Assembly (NCBI GenBank): GCA_942486035.1
Contig: CALNXK010000296.1
Span: 157,001-221,000 of the forward strand
Direction: 5' to 3'
Source: Porites lobata
Lineage: Eukaryota > Cnidaria > Anthozoa > Scleractinia > Poritidae
DNA length: 64,000 nucleotides
Part shown: positions 53,961-64,000 of the stretch, piece after piece
Layout: each line of letters begins with the position of its first letter
Position numbering within the stretch: position 1 is the stretch's first letter
Notes under the pieces: model-generated
What the model saw: the letters and a program-made list of their open reading frames with translations, nothing else
Told to the model about the DNA's origin: nothing
Database searches by the model: none
Position numbers and translations under genes: made by a program

Positions 53961-54602
53961 GAAGGCAGTTACAAGGTGCTAAAGGGGGTTACAAGAGATT
54001 AAAACGGTTTACAGGGGGTGAAAGGCGTTACTTAAGGGGTTTCAGGGGGTCACAGGCAATAACAAGGGATACCACTGCGTTACAAGGGGTTACAGGGAGT
54101 TACAAGAGTGATACAAGGGATTACAGGAGGTTACCAGCGATAAAAGGAAGTAACATAAAGTTTCCAGGGGTCACATGGTGTTACAGAATGTTTTAGGGGA
54201 TTACAAAGGGAAACAAGAGACTAAAGACAAATACAAGGGATAACAAGAGGTTACAAAAGGTTATCCTGGGTTACAAATTATTTACAAGGGGATAAAGAGG
54301 TTTACAAGAGGTGACAGGGGGTTTATAAAGGGTTACAGGGAATTACAAGAGGTTACATAGGGTTAAGAGGCTGACAGGAGATTACAAGGAGTTACAAGGG
54401 ATTACAGAGAATTACAAGGGGTTACACGACCTTACACTGGATTACGAGGGGTTACAGTGAGCTACAAAGAGTGACAGGAATTTGGATTGCAAGAGTTTTG
54501 CAAGGGGGTTACAAGAGGTTAGAGGGGGATACCAGAGGCTTTACGTGGTTACAGGTGGTAACAAGGAGTTATATGAGGTTACAGTGGGTTACAGGGGAAT
54601 AA
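53961..54602 (+). repeat. Satellite B, degenerate 10-base array
   Basis: Diverged units of about RGGGGTTACA (for example CAAGGGGTTACAGGGAGTTA). More decayed than the arrays to the right. A run of about 300 bases between the LINE remnant (53651) and this block shows only a short TA repeat near 53700. Confidence 0.85.
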
Positions 54603-54604
54603 AA

Positions 54605-56582
54605 GTGGTAGTCACCAAAGTCACCCTTGTCACCAAGATCACTCTAGTCACCATAGTCAGCTAAGCCACGTAAGTCACCCTACTCAACCTAGTCACCCAA
54701 GTCACGCAGATCGCCCAGGTCAACTTGGTTATCTTAATCATCTTACTCACACAAAATACCTTGGTCACCCAAATCACGCAAATCGAAAGACTCAACCTAG
54801 TCACCCAAGTCATCCAAGTCTCCAAAGTCACCTTAGTCATCCAAGTCACATTACTCACCGAAGTCATCCAAGTCACTTTACTCGCCCAAAACAACACCCT
54901 ACCCAAATCGTAGTCACCCAATTCAACCAAGTCACCGTAAACATCGACGTCATCCAAGTAACCGAAGTCACCATAGAGACCAGAGTCACTTAAGTCACCA
55001 TAGTCACCCAAGTCGCCCTAGTTACCCTAGTTCCCCTTGTCAAAATAGTCATCCAAATCACTCAAGTCACTTAAGTCACCCTAGTCACGCAAGTCACCAA
55101 CCTCAACCAAGACCAAGTCACCAAACTCACCATGGTCACACAAGTCGCCCAGGACACCGAAGTGACGTAAATCACCCAAGTCACCTCAGTCACCCAAGCC
55201 ACCAAATTCACCCTAGTCACCCAAGTAACCCTAGTTTCCCTTGTCACCAAACTCACCCAAGTCACCCAACTCAGGAAAGTCACCCTAGTAAAAAAGTCAT
55301 CCTATACACCCAAGTCACCCTTGTCACCCTAAAAACCCAAATAATCCTAATCACCCAAGTCACCCAAGTAACCAAAGTCACCCGATTCATCGCAGTCACC
55401 CTAGGCCTAGTCAGCCAGGTCACCCTAGTCACCCAAGTAACCCTAGTAACCCAAGTCAACCAAGTCACTCAATTAATGCTAGTCACCCTAGTCATCCCAC
55501 TCACCCTTGTCACCAAAGTCATCCTAGTCACCCTGCTTACCCAAATAACCCTTTTCACCCAAGTCACCGAGGGAACCCAACTTATCCTAGTCACCCAAGT
55601 CACCCAGGTTACCCTAGCCACCCAAATAATCCTTATCACCCAAGTCACCCCAGGAACCCAAGTTATCCTAGTCACCCGAGACAGTCCAGTGACCCAAGTC
55701 ACCCAGGTCACCCAAGTCACCAAAGTGACCCTAGAACCCCAAGTAAACCTAGTCCCCAAAGTCACCATAGTCACCCAAGTCACCCTAGTCAAACAAGTCA
55801 GCTAAGTCACTTTACTCACCCAATTCAACCAACTCACCCTAAACACTGAACTCACCCAAGTAAAAAAGTCACCTTAGTCACCCAACTCAATCTAGCTACC
55901 GAAGTTATCCAAGTTACCCTATTCATCCAAGTCAACCAAGTCACCCTAAACACCAAAGTCACTCAAGTAAACGAAGTCACTCTAGCCAACCTAATACCCC
56001 TCCTCATGACAGTCATCCTAATCACCCAAGTCACTCAAGTCACCCTAGTCACCTAAATCACCCAAATCACTAAAGTCACCCTAGTGACCATACTCACCCA
56101 ACTCACCCAAGTCACCCGAAGCACCCAAGTCGACCATCTCACTCTAGTCACCCTAGTCACCCTTGTAACCCCAAGTCACCCTTGTAACCCTAGTCACCCT
56201 AGTCACCGAAGTCATCCAAATCACCCAAGTCATTCCACTTAACCTAGTCACCCAGGTCACCCTAGTCACCCTAGTCGCCCTAGTCACCCAAGTCCCCCAA
56301 GTCACAGAGGTCACCCTAGTCACCCTCAACCAAGTCATCCAACTCACCCTAGTCACCCGAGTCACCATAGTCACATAATCACCCCAGTCACCTTAGTCAC
56401 CCTAGACACCCACGTCACCGTAGTCACTTAAGTCAGCCAACTCACTCTAATGACCCAAGTCACGCATTTCACCAGTCACCCAACTAACCCAAGTCACTCA
56501 AGTCATGGTTCCTCAAGTCATCCTAGTCACCCTAGTCACTGTTGTCACCCTAGTGACCCAATTCATCGAAGTCACCCAACCG
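54605..56582. repeat. Satellite B2, 9-base array in inverted sense
   Basis: About 2 kb of units GTCACCCAA/GTCACCCTA. Read on the minus strand the unit is about AGGGTGACT, close to the 10-base AGGGGTTACA of the neighbouring blocks. Since 9 is divisible by 3, open frames give tripeptide repeats (VTQ, VTL or VTW, VTR) on either strand. These are not genes. Confidence 0.92.
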
Positions 56583-57655
56583 GGTTACAAGGGGCTACAA
56601 GGGGTTACAGGGCGTTACAAGGGGTTAAAGGGGTAACAGAGGGTTAGAGGGGATTACACTGGGTTACAAGGGGTTACAGGGGGTTACAATGGGTTACAGG
56701 CGGTTACAGGGGGTTACAAGGGGTTGCAAGGGGCTACAAGGGGTTACAGGAGGTTACAAGGGGTTACAAGTGGTTACAAGGGGTTACAAAGGGTTACAAG
56801 GGGTTACAAGGGGTTCCAGGGGGTTACAAAGGGTTACAAAGGGTTACATGGGGTCAAAAAGGGTTACCGGGGGTTACAGGGGGTGAAAGGAATCTCAAGG
56901 GGCTACAAGAGGTTACACGGGGTTACAAGGGGTTACACGGGGTTACAGGGGGATACGAGGGCTTACAGGGGGTTACAAGGGGTTACAGGGAGTTAGAGGG
57001 GGTTACAAGGGGTTACAGTGGGTCACAAGGGGTTACAAGCGGTCGCAGTAGGTTAGAGTGGGTTACAAGGGGTTACCGAGAGTTACAAGGGGTTACAAAG
57101 GGTTACAAAGGGTTACAAGGGGTTACAGGGGGTTACAGGAAGTTACAGGGGGTTACCAGGGGCTACAGGAAGTTACAAGGGATTTCAAGGGGTTACAAGG
57201 GGTTACAAGGGATTACAGGGGCTTACAACGGGATATAGGGGATACCATACCATACAAGGGGTTACAGAGGGTTACGGGGGGTTACAGGGGTCTACAGGGG
57301 GTTACAAGCGGTTACAGGGGGTTACAAGGGGCTAAAGGGGTTACAGGGGGTTACAGGGGATACCATACCATATAAGGGGTTAAAAGGGAATTACGGGGGG
57401 TGACAGGAGGTTACAGGGGGTTACAAGCGGTTACAAGGGGTTACAGGGGGTCAGAATGGGTTACCAGAGGTTACAGAGGGTTACAAGGGGTTACAGGGGA
57501 TTCCAGATGGTTACAAGGGGTTACAAGGGGCTACAAGGGGTTACAGGGCTTTACAGGGGGTTACAAGGGGTTACAGGGGGTAACAAAGTGTTACAAGGGG
57601 TTACAGGGGGTTACAACGGGTTACAGGGAATACCATACGATACAAGGGGTTATAG
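56583..57655 (+). repeat. Satellite B3, 10-base RGGGGTTACA array
   Basis: Well-kept units AGGGGTTACA and GGGGGTTACA with CTACA variants. The unit length is not a multiple of 3, so all three plus frames read the same decapeptide repeat (GYKGLQGVTR with changes). A variant TACCATAC(C/G)ATA(C/T)AAGGGG recurs at about 57241, 57360 and 57610, showing a higher-order repeat. Confidence 0.93.
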
Positions 57656-57999
57656 GGGGTTATAATAATAACTTTAATAGTAACATCCTCGTGAGGTTTT
57701 TCAGGAACTATTTACAAACTATTTACAATTTATAAAAGCAAAAATGACAATAAAAACTCGAAATCACAATTTATGATGGTACTCTACTAAATTCTAGAGC
57801 TTATGAAGGAAAAGTCTGCCTCAATAGTGTGTCTTTCAGGGTGCGCTTCAAAGATGCCAATGAGGCACTTTGCCTAAGTTCATTATGCAACTTATTCCAT
57901 GTATTGGCCCCTCTGTAGGAAAATATGCCCTAGCCTATAGCCGTTCTGTATAGCGGAATCTGCAAAGAGTTCCGTGCACGGGTGTTACGAGTATGTATG
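57656..57999 (-). pseudogene. LINE 3' end inserted in satellite B
   Basis: Minus strand reads NTRARNSLQIPLYRTAIG, stop, GIFSYRGANTWNKLHNELRQ then SLKRTLKDTLLRQTF, which matches the extreme C terminus of LINE RT proteins (TNYGKRSFSYRGAKLWNSLP-like). An AT-rich 3' untranslated part leads to TTATTATTATAA at the left junction. Satellite words AAGGGGTTATA flank both sides. Confidence 0.75.
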
Positions 58000-58684
58000 C
58001 AAGGGGTTATAGTGGGTTACAAGGGGTTACAGGGGGTTACAAGGGGTTACAGTGGGTTACAGGGGGTTACAAGCGGTTACAAGGGGTTACGGGGGTTACA
58101 GGGAGTTACAAGGGGCTACAAGGGGTTACAAAGGGCTACAGGGGGTTACAACTGGCTACAAAGGGTTACACGGGGTTACAAGGGATTCAAAAGGGTTACT
58201 GGGAATTACAAGGGGCTACAAAGGGTTACAGAGGTTACAAGGGGTTACAAGGGGTTAAAGGGGGTTATAGGGGGTTAGAAAGGGTTAACAGGAGCTAAAA
58301 AGGGGTACAAAGGATTACACGAGATTACACGGGGCTACAAGGGGTTACAGGGGGTTACAAGGGGTTACAAGGGGCTACAAGAGGTTACAGGAGGTTACAA
58401 GGGGTTAAAAGGGGTTACAGGGGGTTACAAAGGGCTACAAGGGGTTACAGGGGGGTTACAAAGGGTTACTTTAACTTACAAGGGGTTACAAGGGGCTACA
58501 ACGGGTTATAGGGGGTTACGAGGGGTTACAAGGGGTTACACGGGGGATACAGGGGGTTACAAGGGGTTAAAAGGAGTTACGCGGGTTACGGGAGGTTACA
58601 AAAGGGGTACAAGGGGTTACACGGGGGTTACAAGGGGTTACAGGGGGTTACAAGTGGTTACAAGGGGCTACAACGGTTTACAGG
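58000..58684 (+). repeat. Satellite B4, 10-base array
   Basis: Continuation of the RGGGGTTACA array between two LINE insertions. Same decapeptide frames. Confidence 0.92.
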
Positions 58685-59991
58685 ACGCTTACGGCGCTAC
58701 TTGAATCAACGAACAACTGGTCTATTAACATAGATAACGGCCTTTTAAATGGTGTGGTATATATCGATCTTAAAAAGGCTTTTGACACCATTGACCATGC
58801 AATTTTGTTACATAAACTTGCAAACTATGGACTTGATCTGGGTTCCCTACGATTCTTTGCCTCCTACCTAGGTAACAGGAGCCAGAAATGTTATGTTAAT
58901 GGCGTATTGTCCAGTGCAAGCGAACTAAGATGCGGAGTCCCACAGGGTAGTATTCTCGGTCCTTTGTTCTTCTTAATCTATATAAACGATCTTCCAAACT
59001 GCCTTAATTCAGCATGCGCTAAAATGTTCGCAGATGATACAACTATTACCATTTCTGGTTCCTCTCTAGCTGACCTTGAACAAGAGACTAACTTAGAACT
59101 ACTGAACCTTCACTGTTGGCTAAAAGCCAATAAGCTTAGTCTTAATGTTGCGAAAACCGAGTTTATGGTTATTGGCTCTCGCCAGAAGCTTCTCGCGGAA
59201 AGCCATAACGAAATAAACATCAAACTAGAAGACCAAGTTATCAGCAATGTTGATCACGCAAAATCATCAGGTCTCATTATTGACAATCGGCTTTCCTGGT
59301 CTAATCATGTTAACGAATTGTGTAAGAAGGTAACTTCGGCTATAGGTGCCCTTAGACGTATTAGGCCCCTTATCTCCCAATCTACTGCGGTACTAGTCTA
59401 TAACTCCTTAATTCAACCTCACTTTGATTACTGTAGCCTTGTTTGGGATGGCTTAAGTGATCAACTGAGTGACAAATTACAAAAAGTTACAGAACCGTGC
59501 AGCTAGAGTAATTTTAAAGGCCAACTATGGGACTAGCTCGAGCCTGCTTCTTGATATACTCAAATGGGACAAATTAGTTATAAGGAGAAAGAAGCATAAA
59601 GCAATAATGATGTTTAAATCTCTAAATGCACAAGCTCCAGTGTACTTGCAGAACCTATTTCACGAACGAAGCACAGACTATGATTTGCGCAATTCCTTTC
59701 ATAAATTGACGTTGCCCAGGCCGCGTACTAACTACTTGAAACGAAGTTTCAGTTACAGCGGTGCTTTGTTGTGGAACTCTTTACCCGAAAATGTGAGAGA
59801 AACTAAATCAGTCAGGAAATTTAAAGAGCAAATCAAACATGTATTTGAGTCGTCGGACTCTCCCTCGGCAGTCTTGTAAAACAGTATGTCGATAGTTTTT
59901 AGTCTAATTAATTGTGATTAGATTTTTACTCTATTATTACTGAAGATTTTACCGAGTTTTAAATAAATTATCTACCTACCTACCTACCTAC
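58685..59991 (+). pseudogene. CR1/L2-type LINE, 5'-truncated, with 3' tail
   Basis: Starts inside the RT domain (TLTALLESTNNWS) and runs through YIDLKKAFDTIDH, CGVPQGSILGPLF, MFADDTT (FADD instead of YADD), LIQPHFDYCSLVW and, one frame over, LQNRAARVI to a normal C terminus. One extra A in the AAAAA run near 59481-59485 shifts the frame; it could be a real mutation or a sequence error. The 3' end has AATAAA-like AAATAAATT and a TACC/CTAC tandem tail (59971-59991). Confidence 0.9.
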
Positions 59992-62407
59992 AGGAGGTTA
60001 CAAGGGGTTACAGGGCGTTACAGGGGGTTACAGGGGGTTAAAAACGGTTACAAGGTGTTACGGGAGTTACAGGGGGTTACAAGGGGCTACAAGGGGTTGC
60101 AGGGGGTTACAAGGGGTTCCAGGGAGTTACTATTGGTTAAAAGGGGTTACAGGGGGTTACAAGGGGCTACAAGGGGTTACAGAGGGTTACAAGGGCTTAC
60201 ACTGGGTTACAAGGGGTTACAAGGGGCTACAACCGGTTATAGGGGGTTACAAGGGGTTACAAGGACTTACAGGGGGTTACAAGGTGTTAAAACGGGTTAC
60301 GGATGTTACGGCGGGTTACAAGGGGTTACAGGTGGTTAAAAGTGGTTAAAAGTTGTTACAGGGGGTTACAAGGGGCTACAAGGGGTTACAGGGCGTTACA
60401 AGGGGATACAATGGGTTACAAAGGGTTACAGGGGTTTACAGGAAGTTACAGGGGGTTACGGGGGTTACAGGGGGTTACAAGGGGCTACAAGGTGTTACAG
60501 GGGACTACAAGGGGTTATAGGGAAGTACAAAGGGTTACAAGGAGTTTCAGGGGGTTACGAGGCGTTACAGCGGGTTACAAGGGGTTACAAGGGGTTACAG
60601 GGGGGTTACAAGGGGTTACAAGGGGTCACAGGGGGTTACCAGGGGGTGCAAGGGGTTTGAAAGGGTTAGAGGTGGTTACAAGGGGTTACTGGGGGTTACA
60701 AGGGGTCACAAGGGGTTACAGGGGGTTTCAAGGAATTACAAGGGGTTACAAGGGGTTACAGGGGGTTACAGGGAGTTACAAGGGGCTACAAGGGGTGAAA
60801 GAGGGTTTCAAGGGGTTACAGGGGGTTACAAGGGGCTAAAAGGGGTTACTGGGGGTTACAGGGGGTTACAAGGGGTTACAAGGGGTTACAGAGGTTACAG
60901 GGGGTTACAAGGAGCTACAAGGGGTTACGGGGGGTTACAGGGGGTTACAAGGGGTTATAAGGGATTACAGGGGTTAGAGGGGGTTACAGGGGGTTGCAGG
61001 GGGCTACAAGGGGTTACAGTGGGTTACAAGGGGTTACAGGGGGTTACCAGAGGTTACAAGGGGCTTCAACGGGTTACAGGAGGTTATAAGGGGTTACAGG
61101 GTGTTACAAGGGGTTACAGGGGGTTACAGGGGGTTTAAAGCGGTTGCAAGGGGTTACGGGGGTTACAGGGGGTTACAAGGGGCTACAAGGGGTTACAGGG
61201 GGTTACAAGGGCTTACACTTGGTTACAAGGGGTTACTAGGGGCTACAACCGGTTATAGGGGGTTACAAGGGGTTACAAGGACTTACAGGGGGTTACAGGG
61301 GTTTAGAAGAGGTTACAAGGGGTTACAAGGGGCTACAACGGGTTACAGGTGGTTACACGGGGTTACAGGGTGTTACAAGAGGGTACAAGGGGTTACAGGG
61401 GGTTACAGGGGGTTTCAAGCGGTTACAAGTGGTTACGGGGGTTACAGGTTGTTACAAGGTGCTACAAGGGGGTAGAGGGGGTTACAAGGGGTTACAGGGG
61501 GTTACAAGGGGTTACAGGGGGTTACAGGGGGTTACAGGGGGTTTAAAGCGGTTGCAAGGGGTTACGGGGGTTACAGGGGGTTACAAGGGGCTACAAGGGG
61601 TTACAGGGGGTTACAAGGGGCTACAACCGGTTATAGGGGGTTACAAGGGGTTACAAGGACTTACAGGGGGTTACAGGGGTTTAGAAGGGGTTACAAGGGG
61701 TTACAAGGGGCTACAAGGGGTTACAGGTGGTTACAGGGGGTTACAGGGTGTTACAAGAGGGTACAAGGGGTTACAGGGGGTTACAGGGGGTTTCAAGCGG
61801 TTACAAGTGGTTACGGGGGTTACAGGTTGTCACAAGGTGCTACAAGGGGTTACAGGGGGTTACAAGGGGTTACAAGGGGTTACAGGGGGTTACAAGGGGT
61901 TACAGGGGGTTACAAGGGGTCACAGGGGGTTAAAAGGGGTTACAAGGGGTTACAAGGGGCTACAACGGGTTACAGGGTGTTACAAGGGGTTACAGGGGGT
62001 TACAAGGGGTTACAGGGGGTTACAAGCGGTTACAAGGGGTTACGGGGGTTACAGGGTGTTACAAGGCGCTTTAAGGGGTTACAGGGGGTTACAAGGGGTT
62101 AAAAGGGTTTACAGGGGGGTTACAAGGGGCTACAAGAGGTTATAGGGGGTTACAAGGGGTTACAGTGGATTTCAAGGTTTTTAAAGTGGTTACAGGGGGT
62201 TTCAAGGGGTTACAGTGGGTTAGAAGGGGTTACAGTGGTTTACAAGAGGTTACAGAAGGGGTTGTAAGGGGTTAAAAGGGGTTAGAGGGGGTTACAAGGG
62301 GTTACATGGAAGTACAAGGGGTTACAAAGGGTTACAGGGGTTACAAGGGGTTACAAGGGGTTACTGGGGGTTTTAGGGGGCTACAAGGGGTTACAGGGGG
62401 TTACAAG
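59992..62407 (+). repeat. Satellite B5, 10-base array with kilobase duplications
   Basis: RGGGGTTACA units. Longer variants recur, for example GGCTACAACCGGTTATAGGG near 60224, 61249 and 61619, and GTTTCAAGCGGTTACAAGTG near 61413 and 61791. Spacings such as about 370 to 380 bases show segmental duplications on top of the 10-base unit. Confidence 0.93.
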
Positions 62408-62445
62408 TTACCCAAGTCACTTAAGTCGTGGTTTCTCAAGTCATC
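62408..62445. repeat. Small remnant of the 9-base unit
   Basis: ACCCAAGTCACTTAAGTCGT and following bases resemble the 9-base block near 56480-56520 (ACCCAAGTCACTCAAGTCAT), here at the edge of a LINE. Confidence 0.7.
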
Positions 62446-64000
62446 GGTGGTGTTTTATTTAAAGACAGTCTTGATGTTAACACCTCAGACACAGATTCCT
62501 TTGATTCCTTTTATTCGTCTCCGAAATTGTCAGAGCGGTAGAATTCTAATCGTTTATCGGCCGCCTAACAACACGTCGTGTGCTCTGTTTTTTGAGGAAT
62601 TCTCTAGACTGCTAGAACATGTTTTATCTGAGTCCTCAGCTAGCCTAATGATTGCTGGGGATCTAAACTTTCATATGGAGAATTCTAACAACGCCCTTAC
62701 TAGGCAGTTCATTGAAATTCTTGAAACCTTTGATCTCAAACAGCATGTCCTTCTGCTACTCATGCAAGTGGCCACACCCTAGATCTGCTAATAACAAGAT
62801 TAAATGAGGAACTTGAAAGAAATGTTAAGATCCATGACCCGATGATCTCTGATCATCTTGCAGTATTCTGTAACTCATCTCTCAAAAAACCTCAGTTCAG
62901 GAGGAAAGTTATCAGCACTCGAAAATTGCGCTCCCTGGATATTGATTCCTTTTGCGAGGATGTTCGTAATTTTTCTTTAGTTGAAGAAGAACCCATTGAC
63001 TTGGATAGTGCAGTTGCTCAATATGATAATGGTCTTCGATTGCTGTTGGATTAATACGCCCCCGCTAAAAAACGTTTGGTGACAATAAGACCTTTTGCAC
63101 CATGGTATTCGCCAATAGTTGCTACTGAAAAACGGAAAAGACGTTGCTTAGAGAGAAAATGGCGGAAGACACGCCTACAGAGTGACAGGGAAGCGTACCA
63201 GTATCAGTGTTGCGTTGTCAACGAATTGATTAGTTCACTGAAATCTACTTATTATACATCATTAATTAATGAGCATTCCTCAGATCAAAGAGTGCTGTTT
63301 AGAACTGTTAACAAGCTTATGCAGAAATCTTATGAGACGCGATATCCACCTTCTCTTAGCAAAGCTTTACTTGCTCATTCATTTGCTGAATTTTTCACTG
63401 CCAAAGTTGAAAAGATTCACACTGCCCTTGTGGCAAGAAACAGGGATCTGTCGCTAGCGGATGATAATGAATTGTTTACCAACGCTGCTGAATTAAATAA
63501 CTTTCATGAGGTCAGTCAAGAAAACGTCAAGGAATTTGCTTATAAGCCTTTAAGCAAGTCCTGTTGTCTTGATCCTCTGCCGGCATCACTATTTAAGGAT
63601 TGCTTCCCTGTACTCCTACCTACTATTACCAGGATGGTTAATTTGTCATTGACAACTGGTTTTATGCCTGATGCCCTAAAGATTGCTTCTCTTTCACCTG
63701 CATTAAAGAAACCAACTGATGACCTCAAGCAGTTCACAAACTTTCGGCCAATCTCGAATTTAAAGTTTATTTCTAAGCTGATTGAAAAGTCTGTTGCAGC
63801 AATGGAATAGCTTGCCTCTTAGTATTCGTAAATCTTCATCAATCGCTATTTTTAAAAGACATTTGAAGACTTATCTTTTTAGAGAAGCCTATGGTTTTTA
63901 ACTTTTATTTTTAATACACGTTTTTTTTCATTCCTTTCATTATCTGTAATTTTATCTTAGTATTTTTAGATCTTAGATTTTAACTTTCATTTTTTGTATA
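62446..64000 (+). pseudogene. CR1-like LINE, truncated and internally deleted
   Basis: Begins in the endonuclease (GGVLFKDSLDVN), with VYRPPNNTS and AGDLNFHMEN. Frameshifts follow near 62775, then SDHLAVF. The frame at 63076-63810 carries the RT N-terminal part (CCLDPLPASLFKDCFP, FRPISNLKFISKLIEKSVA). At about 63798 it jumps to WNSLPLSIRKSSSIAIFKRH, the extreme C terminus, ending at a TAA near 63900. The catalytic RT core (AFDTIDH, PQGS, YADD) is missing. The rest to the window edge is T-rich 3' untranslated sequence. Confidence 0.88.

Noticed and set aside
54661..56374. Open frames rich in VTW/VTR or VTQ/VTL on both strands
   Set aside because: Product of the 9-base satellite period, which is a multiple of three.
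56689..62145. Many open frames of 60-238 codons rich in GYKGLQGVTR
   Set aside because: They follow from a stop-free 10-base tandem unit and occur in all three plus frames. No start context, no codon structure beyond the repeat.
53961..62407. Telomere end
   Set aside because: The unit is 10 (or 9) bases, diverged, flanked by LINEs on both sides and not the canonical TTAGGG.

Overview
The window looks like nuclear DNA of an intron-rich animal, most likely a cnidarian and plausibly a stony coral. That placement is inference: it rests on a recognisable animal PAN2 gene broken into small exons, on CR1/L2-like, R2-like and hAT elements, and on dense short hairpin transposons of a style I associate with coral genomes. 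I could not search a database, so the species is unknown.

Positions 304-39310 (minus strand) hold the 5' part of one gene, PAN2, the scaffold/nuclease subunit of the PAN2-PAN3 poly(A) deadenylase. Sixteen exons can be placed with intact splice sites and consistent phases. They encode the N-terminal WD40 region (exons 1-8), the PAN3-binding linker (exons 9-12) and the start of the inactive ubiquitin-hydrolase-like domain (exons 13-16). The nuclease domain would lie off the left edge. One exon of about 30 codons between 4850 and 6571 was not found. The introns carry nearly all the other structure: a hAT transposon (intron 1), an R2-like LINE end 16 bases from a splice site (intron 2), a 10-kb GATC-rich satellite with a buried LINE (intron 3), and in intron 6 a long-TIR element with RecQ-like helicase remnants plus a cysteine-protease-like fragment preceded by a 2A-like NPGP motif.

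Positions 39311-50650 have no gene I can defend. They hold hairpin elements, G/C homopolymer runs, a nested TTAA-flanked element and a short GGTTCC minisatellite. Positions 50690-53651 are decayed minus-strand LINEs.

Positions 53960-62445 are a second satellite field: a 10-base unit (about RGGGGTTACA), a 2-kb block of a related 9-base unit in inverted orientation (about GTCACCCAA), and two embedded LINE pieces. An internally deleted CR1-like LINE runs from 62446 to the right end.

Most long open frames in 54000-62400 are by-products of the satellite period and are not genes. The only host protein-coding gene supported here is PAN2.
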